Source of the DNA: Byssochlamys sp. IMV 00236 | Taxonomy: Eukaryota; Ascomycota; Eurotiomycetes; Eurotiales; Thermoascaceae | Direction of reading: 5' to 3' | Assembly: GCA_001931875.2 (NCBI GenBank) | Contig: MSJH02000479.1 | Coordinates: 1 to 64,000 of the forward strand | Length of the DNA: 64,000 nucleotides | Shown here: in pieces, positions 10,972-21,926 of the stretch | Position numbering within the stretch: the first letter of the stretch is position 1 | How the letters are laid out: the number at the start of each line of letters is the position of its first letter | Position numbers and translations under genes: made by a program | The notes under the pieces: model-generated | Told to the model about the DNA's origin: nothing | The model's input: only the letters and a program-made list of their open reading frames with translations | Database searches by the model: none

Positions 10972-13423
10972 ATGGATACCTTCGCCGTTACGGAGGGACT
11001 TATTCCCGAGCACGCCCAGCAACCTGCGGACCAACAAGGCCCCAAGTCGGAGAGGCAGTCAGAGGAGGCCAATAAGTTCCAACGGGCTATTTCAGTATGG
11101 AGAGGTTAGCATACGGCTGCCCGCAAATATTCTCCGTGTTGAGGAAATACTGATCGGTGCGATCCATGCAGCTATCGACTTGGCCAACACCATACCGAAA
11201 CTGGACAGCACCGCCTCAGACATCGTAGCTGGCCAGCGTGATGCGGTGGTGCAGAGAAAAGATCTTGCCCAGAAGACGAAAGAGTTCAGGAAACTTGACG
11301 ATAATGCCAAGTTAACAGAATACAAGGGCTTGTTGAAAGGTACCTGCTATTCAGGTTGACGATACGAACCATCTCACTGATATGACTATATAGCCTATCA
11401 GGGATTCATTGACCTGCTTACGAACCAGGGGAAGGCATCCTCGTCCGCGTTTCTACAGCTGTATTCATCGCTGTCCGAAGCTCCCGATCCTTATCCCCTT
11501 CTGGAGGCCTCGGTCGATTCGCTGGTCCTCTCGGAAGACACTGTCCCAAAGTTGACTTCGGAGAAGGAGCATCTACAGAAATCAGTCAACAGACTCACAG
11601 GTCAACTGGAAGATACAGAGAAGAAGCTTGAGGAAGAACGATCGGCCCGGAAGAAGTTGGAAGAAAGTCAAGAAACCAGAATCAAAGAAGTGGAGGCATC
11701 TTGGTCAGCCGTACTGGCAGAAAAGTCGAACAATTGGGAGGCAAAGGAAAAGAGTTTAGAGGATAAAGTTGAGAATCAGGAGCGCCTACTGAAGGAGATC
11801 AAGGCCAGCTACGAGGTGTCTCAGAGACTGGGCCACGATGACCAAGGCGAGGGTGCCCCCAACGCGGCTACAGCGGCGGAGTTGGAGCTTGTTAGCTCAG
11901 AATTAGAGAAGACCAGCTTGCGGCTAGCCGAAGTTGAAGCACGAAACGAACAGTTGAGACTTGAACTAGCCCAGGCCGTCTCTCACTCCCAATCAGAACA
12001 GAAAACGCCCGTTGAAGATGACCCAGCATATTTGCGACTACAATCCGAAAACTCGTCTTTGTTACGGAAGCTTGATGCGGCGAGATTTGACCGTGACTCG
12101 GAGCGGCACTCATGGGAAGCTAAGCTCCGGCAGTCCGAGAGAACGAGCGCAAAAATCACTGCTGAAAGGGATGAACTGCGGTCGAAGTTGGACAAGTATG
12201 CAGACTATGATGATATCCGGAGGGAACTCGAAGTTATGAAAGTGAGTGCCTCTTCTTTTTTTCTGTTGCATCGAAGCCAAAAGACCGAGGGCTAATTGTG
12301 CCAGGCTGTCGAATTCGCTGCTGGTGATGACGACGATACTGGGGACACGGCTGTAGAGAACGGCGGCGAGGCGACTGCAAATGGTGCCTCGTCGAAGTCT
12401 AAAGAGAATTCTCTCGAGCAGCTACTTCTCTCCAGAAACAAGAAGCTTAATGATGAGCTTACTCTCCTTCGAGTCTCCCACAGAGATCTGCAGGGACAAC
12501 TAGAGGCTCTTCGAGAAGAGCTTACGAAGACCACGGCGGAGCTTGAACAGTCGCAAGGCCTCGCCACGAAGCTGGAGAACGACTTGTTGCAGATGCAGCA
12601 GGAGAGTGCTAACGCTTTCCCATCGACCGCGATGTCCGTCGCGGGAACCTACACCTCCAGGTACCACCAATCGCGTCGGGGAGCAAGTTCACCGACTTCC
12701 TCAATCATTTCTGGCTTCGACCAGAGCGCTGCCTCTGCCAACACAATGGATGCTATTCGGGCAGGAGAAGCAGTTGGAGGCGGATCCGGTATCCTCCCAA
12801 TGGTCCAGGCGCAGCGTGATCGCTTCAAGAAGAAGAACGCGGAGCTTGAGGAGGAACTCTCCAAGACGTATGCCACCGTCAAATCACTTAGGCAGGAAGT
12901 GGCTTCGCTCCAGAAGGACAATCTCAACCTGTATGAGAAGACGCGCTACGTTTCCACGTACAGTCGTAGCCAAGGGGCGTCCACTTCAGGGTCTGCTTAT
13001 GCCAATAAGCCGAGCTCGACTTCAGTTCATCTCTCGGCAGACACACCTTCTGGTTTGTCTCTTGATCGGTACCAATCTGCATATGAAGCGCAGCTATCGC
13101 CCTTTGCAGCTTTCCGAGGTCGGGAAGCTGCACGTGCATATAAGCGCATGAGTCTTCCAGAACGTATCGTCTTTTCTATCACACGCATAGTGCTTGCCAA
13201 TCGGACGAGCCGAAATATCTTCGCTGCCTACTGTTTCGCGTTGCATGTTCTCATATTTCTCATGCTGTACATGATGAGCACCACTGAGATAGAAAAGCAT
13301 AGCAGTGCAGCTCTAGGTGCTCTGAATGGAGCGGCCGCTGGCGCTGGCGCTGCCGGCGGAGGAAGTTCGGGACAACTGAACCGAGATGATTGGCAGCAGG
13401 AAGGGTTTAACCACGCCTCTTAG
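10972..13423 (+). CDS. CASP / Coy1-like Golgi coiled-coil membrane protein
   Basis: Four exons (10972-11104, 11172-11339, 11394-12241, 12305-13423) encode 755 aa; all three introns (67, 54 and 63 nt) keep the frame. The protein is coiled coil over most of its length (roughly 150-560). The C-terminus carries the CASP family signature: a YEAQLSPFAAFRGREAARAY block, a helical ERIVFSITRIVLANR segment and a single transmembrane span (AAYCFALHVLIFLMLYMM), then a short Gly/Ala-rich tail. Family knowledge: CASP (a splice product of CUX1; Coy1 in yeast) is a tail-anchored golgin acting in intra-Golgi retrograde traffic. It lies head to head with the Vps3-like gene. Confidence 0.92.
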
Positions 13424-13998
13424 TGCTCCATGGTATACATTTCTATGTCATGTCCTATGTATTATGATCGTTCTATTCCCCATTGGCGAGTGTTCAACAC
13501 CTGAACCATCCATTACAGATAGTATCTTATTTATTTAACCCAGGGAGTGGCCTTCTTATCTCCTTTAGCTAGTGCATTGGCGTTCCTTCCGGGTAGGATA
13601 TCATTCATATTTTAACTTCATCTTGCACAAAGAACTAATAGAAAGACAATTTCCAGACTACAGCGTCTAGCATAGGGCAATTACTGCCTGGTCATATCTT
13701 CTCACTAAATTCCAATAACCATTCTAGCCCAACCCCCTGTCCCTGAGAAAACAAACACCCCCTCTGACTAAAACCACAGCGCAACTAAAACCACAATTTC
13801 GCGCTGCTGTTCGGATAGCAAAATAAAAGCCAGATATGAGCGTTTTCGAGCCCATTCCAATGTCCAGTCCAAACTATTCTAAGTGTTATTTGCTTAAGGA
13901 TCAGCAATGATGGAATAGTTAGATGCTATTTCCAAACTAAGTCGTTTCATAAGGATTTCTCGCGGCGTTCGAATGAGCGAATGAGCGCGAGCACTTGT
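13424..13998. other. Intergenic region, no gene seen
   Basis: 3' flank of the CASP gene, A/T-rich. No coding region, RNA gene or repeat recognised. Confidence 0.65.
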
Positions 13999-14640
13999 TC
14001 ACCACGCTTTAGGTGCGTCGATGTTCTCTTTTTGTAGATCGACCCTCTCTTCGTACATACCGGAGACGACTTCAGCGAGATATGCCTTCATAGAAAGATA
14101 CTATCCATAAGAAAGAACGTAGGTAGAGGGAATGATCAGCAGGAAGAATTCTCGATCATCAAGCACACAAAGGAAACCATTCGTACATGGTATAGTAAGA
14201 ACCCAATTATCATTGATATAGATCAGAAACGATACGAAGAGATACTCACACTTTCCTGAGATGCTCAACGTTATTGGTGTCGAGCTGCGCAAGAACATCT
14301 TCTGAACCTGACGCCGCACGAGTAACGAAGCCTCGCAGTTTCTCTATCTATATCGGAAAACTAGAGACATGCCCAGGTCGCACTGCTGAGCTTGGCCATT
14401 CCAGAGAAAAGATCGTCGTTGGCCAATTTTTTTCCACGAATGCTTCTGCTGCATGCGGATCATTGGACCTTCAAAACAAGAAACGTCGGAGTTCGTCTGT
14501 CTATTGGAATTCTCGCACACGTTCCGACGCGGCGGCCGGATACTTAAGTACGTAGCGCCATTCTGGATCGAACCAGAACATGACGTGTTTCAACACAGAT
14601 TTCAAAGGAAGACTGACTTTTTCATTCAACTTCAATCCAC
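13999..14640 (-). pseudogene. Unidentified minus-strand gene relic with in-frame stops
   Basis: One minus-strand frame reads like protein from about 14640 down to the stop at 13999-14001. It ends in an exon (about 14103-13999) coding YLSMKAYLAEVVSGMYEERV and onward to PKAW-stop. That exon is preceded by a GT..ATAG intron of about 150 nt and a segment containing FVTRAASGSEDVLAQLDTNN. Upstream the same frame contains KHVMFWFDPEWRYVLKYP and FVEKNWPTTIFSLEWPSS, but is broken by TAG, TGA and TAG. No start or 5' half is found. I do not recognise the family. The coding character is a judgement from composition and splice signals, and unrecognised introns could explain some of the stops. Confidence 0.45.
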
Positions 14641-14642
14641 AG

Positions 14643-15453
14643 ATATATTCTGACAGGGGAAGATGGGGTCGTACCCTCCTTTGACGTAGAGACAAATACT
14701 CCGGTGGAGCCAATCGAGGTATCTGGGTTGGAAGAGTACCCTTATGAAATCAGAACTAGTCGTGGTTCCATCTTTGCTCAGCATGTCGTACATTGCACAA
14801 ATGGACACGCTGGGCATCTTCTACCGGGACTTCGAGGACCACTGTTTCCACTACGAGGGCAAATGACTGTTCAGTCTCGACCGTCTTCATTCCCATGTGT
14901 GGGAGATAAACGATCGTGGCTTCTGCATTATGCCCCCGGGTATGAATACGTTACGCAGTCTCCTTCGCCATCTGGTGATATATACCTTGGGGGAGGTCTA
15001 CTACAGGCTTTAACGGAGCCTGGATCCGAGGAAAGCAATATTGACGTCGGGAACGTACGTGATGATCAACAGAATACAGCTGCTCTCCGATATCTCGAGA
15101 AGACGATGCAAGATAGATTTCGAAATGGTAAAGGATCAAAAATACTCACCAAATGGACCGGCATTATGGGATATACAGTTGACGGTCTCCCCATTGTCGG
15201 AAAAGTGCCTTCGAGAATCAGCGGCCGGAAGCTTGAGTCAGGGCGCAGCGCTGAATGGGTTGGTGCGGGTTTCTGTGGCCATGGGATGGCTTATTGTTGG
15301 TTAACTGGCAAGGCACTGGCTGAAATGGTGCTTAAGGGGGAAGAAAATATCGGCGACTGGTTCCCAAGAGAGGAGTTTGCTTGCTCGGAAGAACGACTTC
15401 AACGGATTAGTCTTGAAGACGCTATTGCTTTTTTCCTGGAGACTGTTTCGTGA
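14643..15453 (+). pseudogene. 5'-truncated FAD-dependent oxidoreductase (DAO family), C-terminal half
   Basis: A 269-codon open frame starts right after a good acceptor (pyrimidine tract, CAG at 14640-14642). It covers the C-terminal half of a DAO/glycine-oxidase-type flavoenzyme: SFDVETNTPVEPI, HCTNGHAGHLLPGLRG, LRGQMTVQSRP, WTGIMGYTVDGLPIVGKVP and the closing WVGAGFCGHGMAYCWLTGKA FAD-site motif. The N-terminal half with the GxGxxG Rossmann motif, about 200 residues in the family, is not found upstream; the DNA there reads as another gene on the opposite strand. The remaining half has no stop and looks little degraded, so truncation may be recent. A distant or rearranged 5' exon cannot be excluded. 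Confidence 0.65.
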
Positions 15454-15595
15454 AGATGTAGGATAGGAGGACTCTGAGGAATTCGTCGTATTGCTATTCT
15501 ATCATGTAGAGGTTCTATCCTTTCGTCTTTTTTATTTATTTGGCCAAAACTTACTTCTATGTAGAATTTCTAGTCTTGGATGCAAGTCGCATAAT

Positions 15596-17357
15596 TTAGT
15601 TACCAAAAGACCCGTTTCTGTCCTGCCCTTTGACAGCATTTATAAGCCTATCATGTATATTAGCCCGCCCATTATCCTCATCTTGCGGCTCAGACGTGAA
15701 TATCCAAATAAGGAAGAAAACTCACCTTCTCAACCCCTCTCTAAGAATATCTTCATCCTGCGTAAAAACAAGTCGGAACCAGCCCGGATTCGCAGCGTGT
15801 TCCTCTCCCGGATGCAGAAACACACCCTCATCGAGTAATTTCTGCGCGAGAGCAAATTCCCTTTTCTGATGGGAAGGATTCTCTGCTGATTCAGGAGGCA
15901 GGTAGGGAGATAAATCGATGTAGATGAAGAAACCAGCGTTCCTATCATGAGAGGTCAATTTCTGAAACAAGTCTGAAGGAATATATTCGGACGGGAGAGA
16001 CGGGGCCATACCCTCCTTTGACGTATCGGATTCCTGCCTTGTCGAGAGTCGATGTCGCGATACGGTAGCGTGATGCAAGACTCTGGCGGGCTTTGGAGAT
16101 GAAACTCGAGACGAATTCTTGATCTTCGAGAATAGCGGCTCCGATGGTGACTGCTGCACCGGATGCGGCGTGGAGTCTCCTGATACTTGATGTTAGTTTG
16201 ATTTTTCTGGTTGGTTATGTGTGTAGTGGAACTAACAAGATAGCTTTGCAGGCGCGAAGAAGCTGCTTGTTTTGAGAGATTAGGAAACCGAGATGTAAGC
16301 CACCTGATGCGAAGTCCTATATTCGTACAAGTTAAACACATCGATTGCGACGCGAGGAAATTAGGCAAAGGACCTTGCTGAATCCGTACATGAAATGCAC
16401 GAGGTTTGGATCTATCAAGTTGGAGAAGTCGAGAGATAGGATAGAGGAGAACGGAACTGCGTCTGCGTCACCGGAATCGAAGACACAAAGAGCGTATACC
16501 TCGTCGCTGATGAGGTGGATCTGGTGTTTCTGGCAGAATCTACAGATCTCTTTCAATGTTTCAACTGGATAGCAGCGGCCTGGTGGATCACAGTCGCCGT
16601 GAGTATGGGGTTAAAAGCCCGTCCTAATACAAGTAATCTATGGATGCTTACCAACGGGATTATTCGGATTTGCGATTAAGACTGCTCGAATCTTTACCCC
16701 ATTCTGCTCAGCCTCCTTTAGAGCAACCTCATATTTGCGAACAACGGCAGGCGTGAAGCTCTCTTCGGGTTCTGTGTCTGCATAGATGATCTTGATGTCC
16801 GCCTCGACGCCGTAATCCAGCTCGAAACGGCCGTACACAGGCCGACTAACAAGAATACCATCTCCGGGTTCTGCTAACGTAAAACCCAGCATGCCTCCTA
16901 GAGCAGTTGGGCTGCTGACTGTCAAGACATTGTTTGGGTCAACAGGGGAGTAAGGATTGAAATTCTTATTAATGTGCGCTGCGAGAGCTGTAGGAAGACG
17001 GGTAGCAGAGGGTGGTTTCGCGCGATACCCAATGCTGTCCTCTGTGAATATGACCTAGAGGTAGATTTAGATCGGACAATGGTCAACAGATACTTTTTCT
17101 GGTAATTGAGATACCTTTTCGTTGATAAATTTCACAATCTCTTTCCGCATGGGTACCTGTTTATTGTTGTTAGCTATTCGGTCTTGTACCGGTCAGTACA
17201 GTATCATCGCGAAGTGGGCCATGTCACCTACATGCTCTGCCATTCCAAAGGAAATTAGACCATTAGGATTCTTTTCCCTGTCATATGTCTGCGTTGGGGC
17301 GTATCGCCAGGGGATATCGAAAAACCCCGCTCTCGATGTGCCGCGTTGCGAGAGCAT
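15596..17357 (-). CDS. ACC-synthase-like PLP-dependent aminotransferase (class I/II)
   Basis: Eight minus-strand exons: 17357-17232, 17156-17115, 17054-16652, 16579-16374, 16316-16237, 16179-16012, 15941-15726, 15647-15596. They join in frame to 430 aa. Family blocks: DIPWRYAPTQTYD at the N-terminus, NFNPYSPVDPNNVLTV, the PLP-stacking YGRFELDYG, NPNNPVG, LISDEVYA, and the Schiff-base lysine in FSKDFASGGLHLG. The C-terminus is WFRLVFTQDED..LREGLRRL. Fungal members resemble plant 1-aminocyclopropane-1-carboxylate synthase but mostly have unknown substrates, often in specialised metabolism. A cytosolic fold-type I enzyme is expected. The last exon is short (52 nt) and is supported by frame and family ending. 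The stop lies 143 bp from that of the convergent oxidoreductase fragment. Confidence 0.88.
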
Positions 17358-18640
17358 CCTTGCTGATGAACGAACTTGGAGCGCCTCGTATTCATGTGAG
17401 CATTCGACCTCTACTAATTGAGGGATGATAAGTACTTAATTTGGTATTGTGTAGTCTGTCTGTATGAAATATAGGAATGACTAGGCCATCGCACAATCAA
17501 TACAATGGCCAGCGCTGAGTCAAGTACTTACGAGCCGCCAAGCTTCATCCATCTCCATTCTCCACTATCTCTCAAGTTCCTCAATTTAGTTACAATTTTA
17601 CAATCTGTCCTACGATAATAGGCCAGGAGATTGCATATTATGAACTCAAGTGATATGACCATCTTCAGGTTCGGCATGCATATTAAATAGCAAGCAATCG
17701 ACGGTGATCAGGTAGGTAATGTTCGAAGGTTTCAATCGCAGCAGTTACCGATAATCAGGTATGAGTTGAATAAAGCCACATAAGCTACAACGGACACGAC
17801 AAACAATTTACATACAAGAAGAAAATAGTACCCAGCCAGGGATTTTTCTTGTGAAGGGCCCCCCGTGCTTCAAACGCGGTGAGTCGCGTACCACTTTTAA
17901 CTTGAGATTGTCCAGAGTCTTTGAACGTGGGCGCGACCGCCCTCCTGGAAATTTCAACGACTCTCGTAGGAATACAGCCCGCCATCTCAAACTTATACGA
18001 GTGGTTGGTAGGGATTCTCACAGGTCCCAAGCACGGATCTAGACAATTTTCAGGCATATCTTGGAGCCCAAGGTAACCGAGTCGCTTCCAAGACAAGCGA
18101 AAGGGTCGGACAATCAAAATGTGCGAGAAGGATTTTCAATATATTAGCTATATATATTATGGGTAAACTAGACTGAAGCAACCTTTGTCGAGCAGAACTA
18201 CACTGGTTGTGACTGCGAAAACTCATGTCGCTGAAGTTGGTTCTACCTGAACTTCCGCCGCTTTGCTCCCCCGCTACTTACTATAAAGCCTATCTAAGTA
18301 CTCCCGCATTGCTCGCGTCTTGCTCATCCTGGCTCTCTCTTAGGTCCCATTCTGTCCTTACTGCAGCCTCGTGGCCTACGATGCCTCACTGGCGCGTTCA
18401 CAGCCTCTGTTTGGCCTCGACTATCGTCAACTTTAGACGAGATGCCGTGCCGCATCTTACGATAGATATCGGCTGCAGTCTTGTGGGAACCCATCAAACC
18501 AGCTGACAGAAAACGGGGTAGACATTAGTTTGACGGAATAAAACGAAGCTGTGGAGCAGCAAGATTACCTCCATTCGGGGGTCTCGGAGAACTACGTGAG
18601 GCTTGAGCATTGAACGGCCAACCACTACTTAGTTCAGTGG

Positions 18641-18670
18641 GCAGTACCCTGCCTTTATCTCATGAACTCT
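18641..18670. repeat. Imperfect repeat copy 1 (GCAGTACCCTGCCTT...)
   Basis: Thirty bases that recur at 19051-19080 with four or five differences; they begin with an identical 15-base block, GCAGTACCCTGCCTT. Confidence 0.6.
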
Positions 18671-19050
18671 CGACCAGTTGGCCACTGGTTAAACCAATTG
18701 ACTGTCTTCCCGTGGCGGCCCCTGTTTTTACTAAGAGTCAATGGTGGTCCTGATAGGGACCAGCGAACGTTATAATATGATGGCTTTCTGTCACTCGACC
18801 AAAAAGAACTCCTCAATGAATAAACTTTTATAATGAACCTACTTATCTATATTATGGCTTGGCAGAATGAGACTCACAACAGCTTGTTTTTTAATACAAG
18901 TAACTGAGGAGGATAAAGATTGTTTAAAGGCCTCCAGAATAGAGGTACAGGGGGCAGCACTCTAGCCTTCTTAGTGTATATGCGACTACTCCGCGCACTG
19001 GGGTTCTTGGGATACTAGGATGACCACATAGGCACCTATTGGGCTGGTAA

Positions 19051-19080
19051 GCAGTACCCTGCCTTGATCCTATGAAGTCT
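19051..19080. repeat. Imperfect repeat copy 2 (GCAGTACCCTGCCTT...)
   Basis: Second copy, 410 bp downstream in the same orientation. Flanking similarity is weak. It may be a remnant of a duplicated mobile element. Confidence 0.6.
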
Positions 19081-19529
19081 TAGCCGGGGAGCCTATGAAA
19101 CGAAAGAAATACCAAGATTACACCCATTCCAGTCTAATCGGTGTTGATGATTCCTTTATGCATGCTCAAGTTAGCCTTATCACCTATACCCAAGCATAAT
19201 CTCTGCCAGAATAGGTAGATACTACCACACACCTCGAGTTTCGATGTGCATGATTGGACGCCTGCAAAGCCAAGGGTACTCGGAAGTCGTATGAACTCTC
19301 ATGCTGAGAAAGACAGATTCCATCGTCTCGATCGAGCCGCACAATCCACCAAACTCCAGAATAAACCACATGACTCTTATTGAGGACCCTCTTTATGTTA
19401 CGGGAACTACTCCTTATGTTCGAAGCTTCACCTCTCTTACACATATCTTTATTAGTACGCACACAAACTGGAAAGAATATTTCTCTATTATACTCAGAGT
19501 TCCATCCCTTACTGTCCTCATTCATCGCT

Positions 19530-21337
19530 ATGGCCATCATTCCAATAGACGTTACCATAGAGAAAGCATGTCTTGTATTTTTGTTTTGCTTTCTCGCTCA
19601 CTGGGTATAGAAAGTTTTAGCGTCTCCTTTGAACAGTATCCCCGGGCCTTTCCTAGCTAGTAAGTATATAAAGCTGAGATACTTTCTCCACTTCATCTAG
19701 ACCATTGTGCTAATCACATCTACGCGTTCTTTAGAATGGACCAATCTTTGGCGTCTTTTCGATGTATGGGGCGGACGCTGCGAACTCATCCAGAAGCTGT
19801 TACACAAGAAATATGGCCCGGTAGTTCGTTTGGGTCCAAATATGGTCAGCCTCGGTGATCCAGCTCTCATCGCAACTCTCTATGGTATTAACGGGGATTG
19901 GCTTAAGGTCTAAAATCTAGGATATATAGAATTCTTTAACGGAGAGCTGATGTCTGTAATTTTACAGACCGATTTCTATCACTCGAACAGCGTCTTCCAG
20001 GACGGGAAGATCATCTATACTCTTTTTAGCGAGACAGATAATGTGCGGCATGCCCAGATAAAACAACCCATCGCTCAGTTATATAGCCAGAATGGCCTGC
20101 GTGACCTAGAGCCTCATATTAATAATACCATCTCTTACTTCATCCAGAGGTTGGATCAAGAATTTATAATAGGAAGAAATAAAGATGGCATCTGCGACCT
20201 GGCTACCTGGCTATCTTACTGTATGCCTCACAGTGGTCTTCCAATCGGTGACAGGTCATACTAACAGAGAGAGTATACAGATGCCTGGGACGTCGTGGGT
20301 GAGGTTACATTCAGTACCCCGTTCGGCTTTCTCGAGAAGGCCACTGACATTGGCAACACCATCATGGTTTCCGAAAGAGCCCTCGATTATTTCGCCGTGG
20401 TGGGCCAGATACCATTTCTCGATTTCATTCTCGACAAGAACCCTATAGTCCGTGCGATGGACAGAGCATTTCAGTTGGGCCGTCTTGGATTCAACTTCAT
20501 TACCGATATGACAATCAACTGTCTCCAAGAACGCCGCTCAGGAAGCAAATGCCACAGTGCATCCAATCCTGACTTCCTCGACAAGTTTCTAGAGGAACAG
20601 AAGAAAAATCCAGATACAGTGGACGATGGCAGAGTCGTCTCGTACCTTCTGATAAACATGATCGCCGGTGCCGATACGACCGCTATTACCCTTCGTTCCG
20701 TCTTTTACTATATCCTGAAAAACCCGCAAGTGTACCGACAACTCCAAGAGGAGATTGATGCATCTAAACTTTCAATTCCAGTCTCGTATAAAGATGCCCG
20801 CGCTCTTCCTTACCTGGACGCTGTGATACGCGAGGCGATGCGCATGCATCCAGGCGTAGGGATGCCTCTGGAGCAGTATGTTCCGGAAAGCGGGCTGTCC
20901 GCTAATGGTCATTATATTCCCAAGGGCGTGAAAGTAGGCATAAATCCCTGGGTCACCAGTTCGAACCGAGATGTCTTCGGCCCTGATGCGGAGGTCTTCC
21001 GTCCCGACAGATGGCTCCAGCAGGTGGACGAGACAGATGCGAATTACGAGACTCGCCGTAAACGGATGAATCGCAGTGACTTGACATTTGGCGCCGGAAG
21101 TCGTGTGTGTATTGGCAAGAATCTGGCTCTGCTCGAGATATACAAGACAGTTGCGACTTTCGTCTTAGCATTTCACGTAAGCAGGCGACCCCTAGAGCGG
21201 TTCTACAGGAGAAACTGAACTAATACTTAACTTGACAGATGCAGCTGGCCGACCCACAGCAAGAGTGGAAGATCCAGAACAGCTGGTTCGTGAGACAGGA
21301 AGGAATCAATGTACGGCTTTCACCAAGGAAGAATTGA
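19530..21337 (+). pseudogene. Cytochrome P450 (pisatin-demethylase-like) with one in-frame TAG
   Basis: Five exons (19530-19659, 19735-19907, 19968-20220, 20281-21176, 21239-21337) join in frame to 516 positions. The N-terminus is a membrane anchor (ACLVFLFCFLAHWV), followed by the proline hinge SIPGPFLAKWTNLWRL. The I-helix is AGADTT, the ExxR motif is EAMR, the meander has FRPDRW, and the haem loop is FGAGSRVCIGKNLA with the Cys ligand. Codon 27 (19608-19610) is TAG, exactly between anchor and hinge, where family members have an ordinary residue. Everything downstream is intact and no alternative splice removes the stop cleanly. It is either a very recent pseudogene, a read error, or read through. 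The family oxidises small hydrophobic molecules at the ER membrane with P450 reductase. Confidence 0.85.
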
Positions 21338-21926
21338 CTTTGTTTTGGCCACATTAAGTAGGGAAGGTTCCGTGCCAATAATGCTTGTGCGAGGAGCATA
21401 CTGCGTCTGTTGGGTCCATTTTTGAATCCTGAATTTGCTGCGCTGAGATTTCGCCGCAAAGTAGAAAGATAATACTTAGACTTAAGACAGGCCCCCCGAG
21501 TCTCGTAGATAATTTGCTAGACTGGACGTTCTATATTGAGTCCAGAACGGGCAGATTTGACCGGCCGGGGAGAAAAGAAACCCCGCAAAAATCCACGTGC
21601 GGAGACCCCGGAAACGTACTTACTTACATGTACTGTCCTGTCCGTACATCTCTGCCGCTGTCTTCTTGATTCGACAGCGCGAGAGCGACGGTCATTTGTC
21701 TTCCAGGACCGATCATGCTTCAGAATATGGATACGCTGATTACGCACATGAAATCCTATCGAACAACTTAAGGCCGTTGCCATACTGCTGGTTGATGTCT
21801 GGGTTGGATCTCGCTCCAGATCTCTCCGAAGATCGGATCTGATGCCCTGCATGGTGTGATCAGATATTCGACATCGCGCTACATTGGCAGCATCAGCATC
21901 AGCATTGCCAGTAGGCATAGTCTATC
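21338..21926. other. Intergenic region upstream of the Zn2Cys6 regulator
   Basis: P450 3' flank plus promoter and leader of the regulator gene. No additional gene recognised. Confidence 0.6.

Larger units (their letters stand above)
17358..19529. other. Gene-poor 2.2-kb region with diverged repeats
   Basis: No gene is supported. It contains two copies of an imperfect repeat (18641 and 19051), a short motif shared between 18561 and 19114, and small hairpins (for example TGGTCC/GGACCA near 18748). A 110-codon minus-strand open frame at 17785-18117 has no recognisable motif. The P450 promoter lies at the right end. Confidence 0.6.

Noticed and set aside
17785..18117. 110-codon minus-strand open frame in the repeat region
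   Set aside because: No motif, no splice partners, and no coding signature on inspection.
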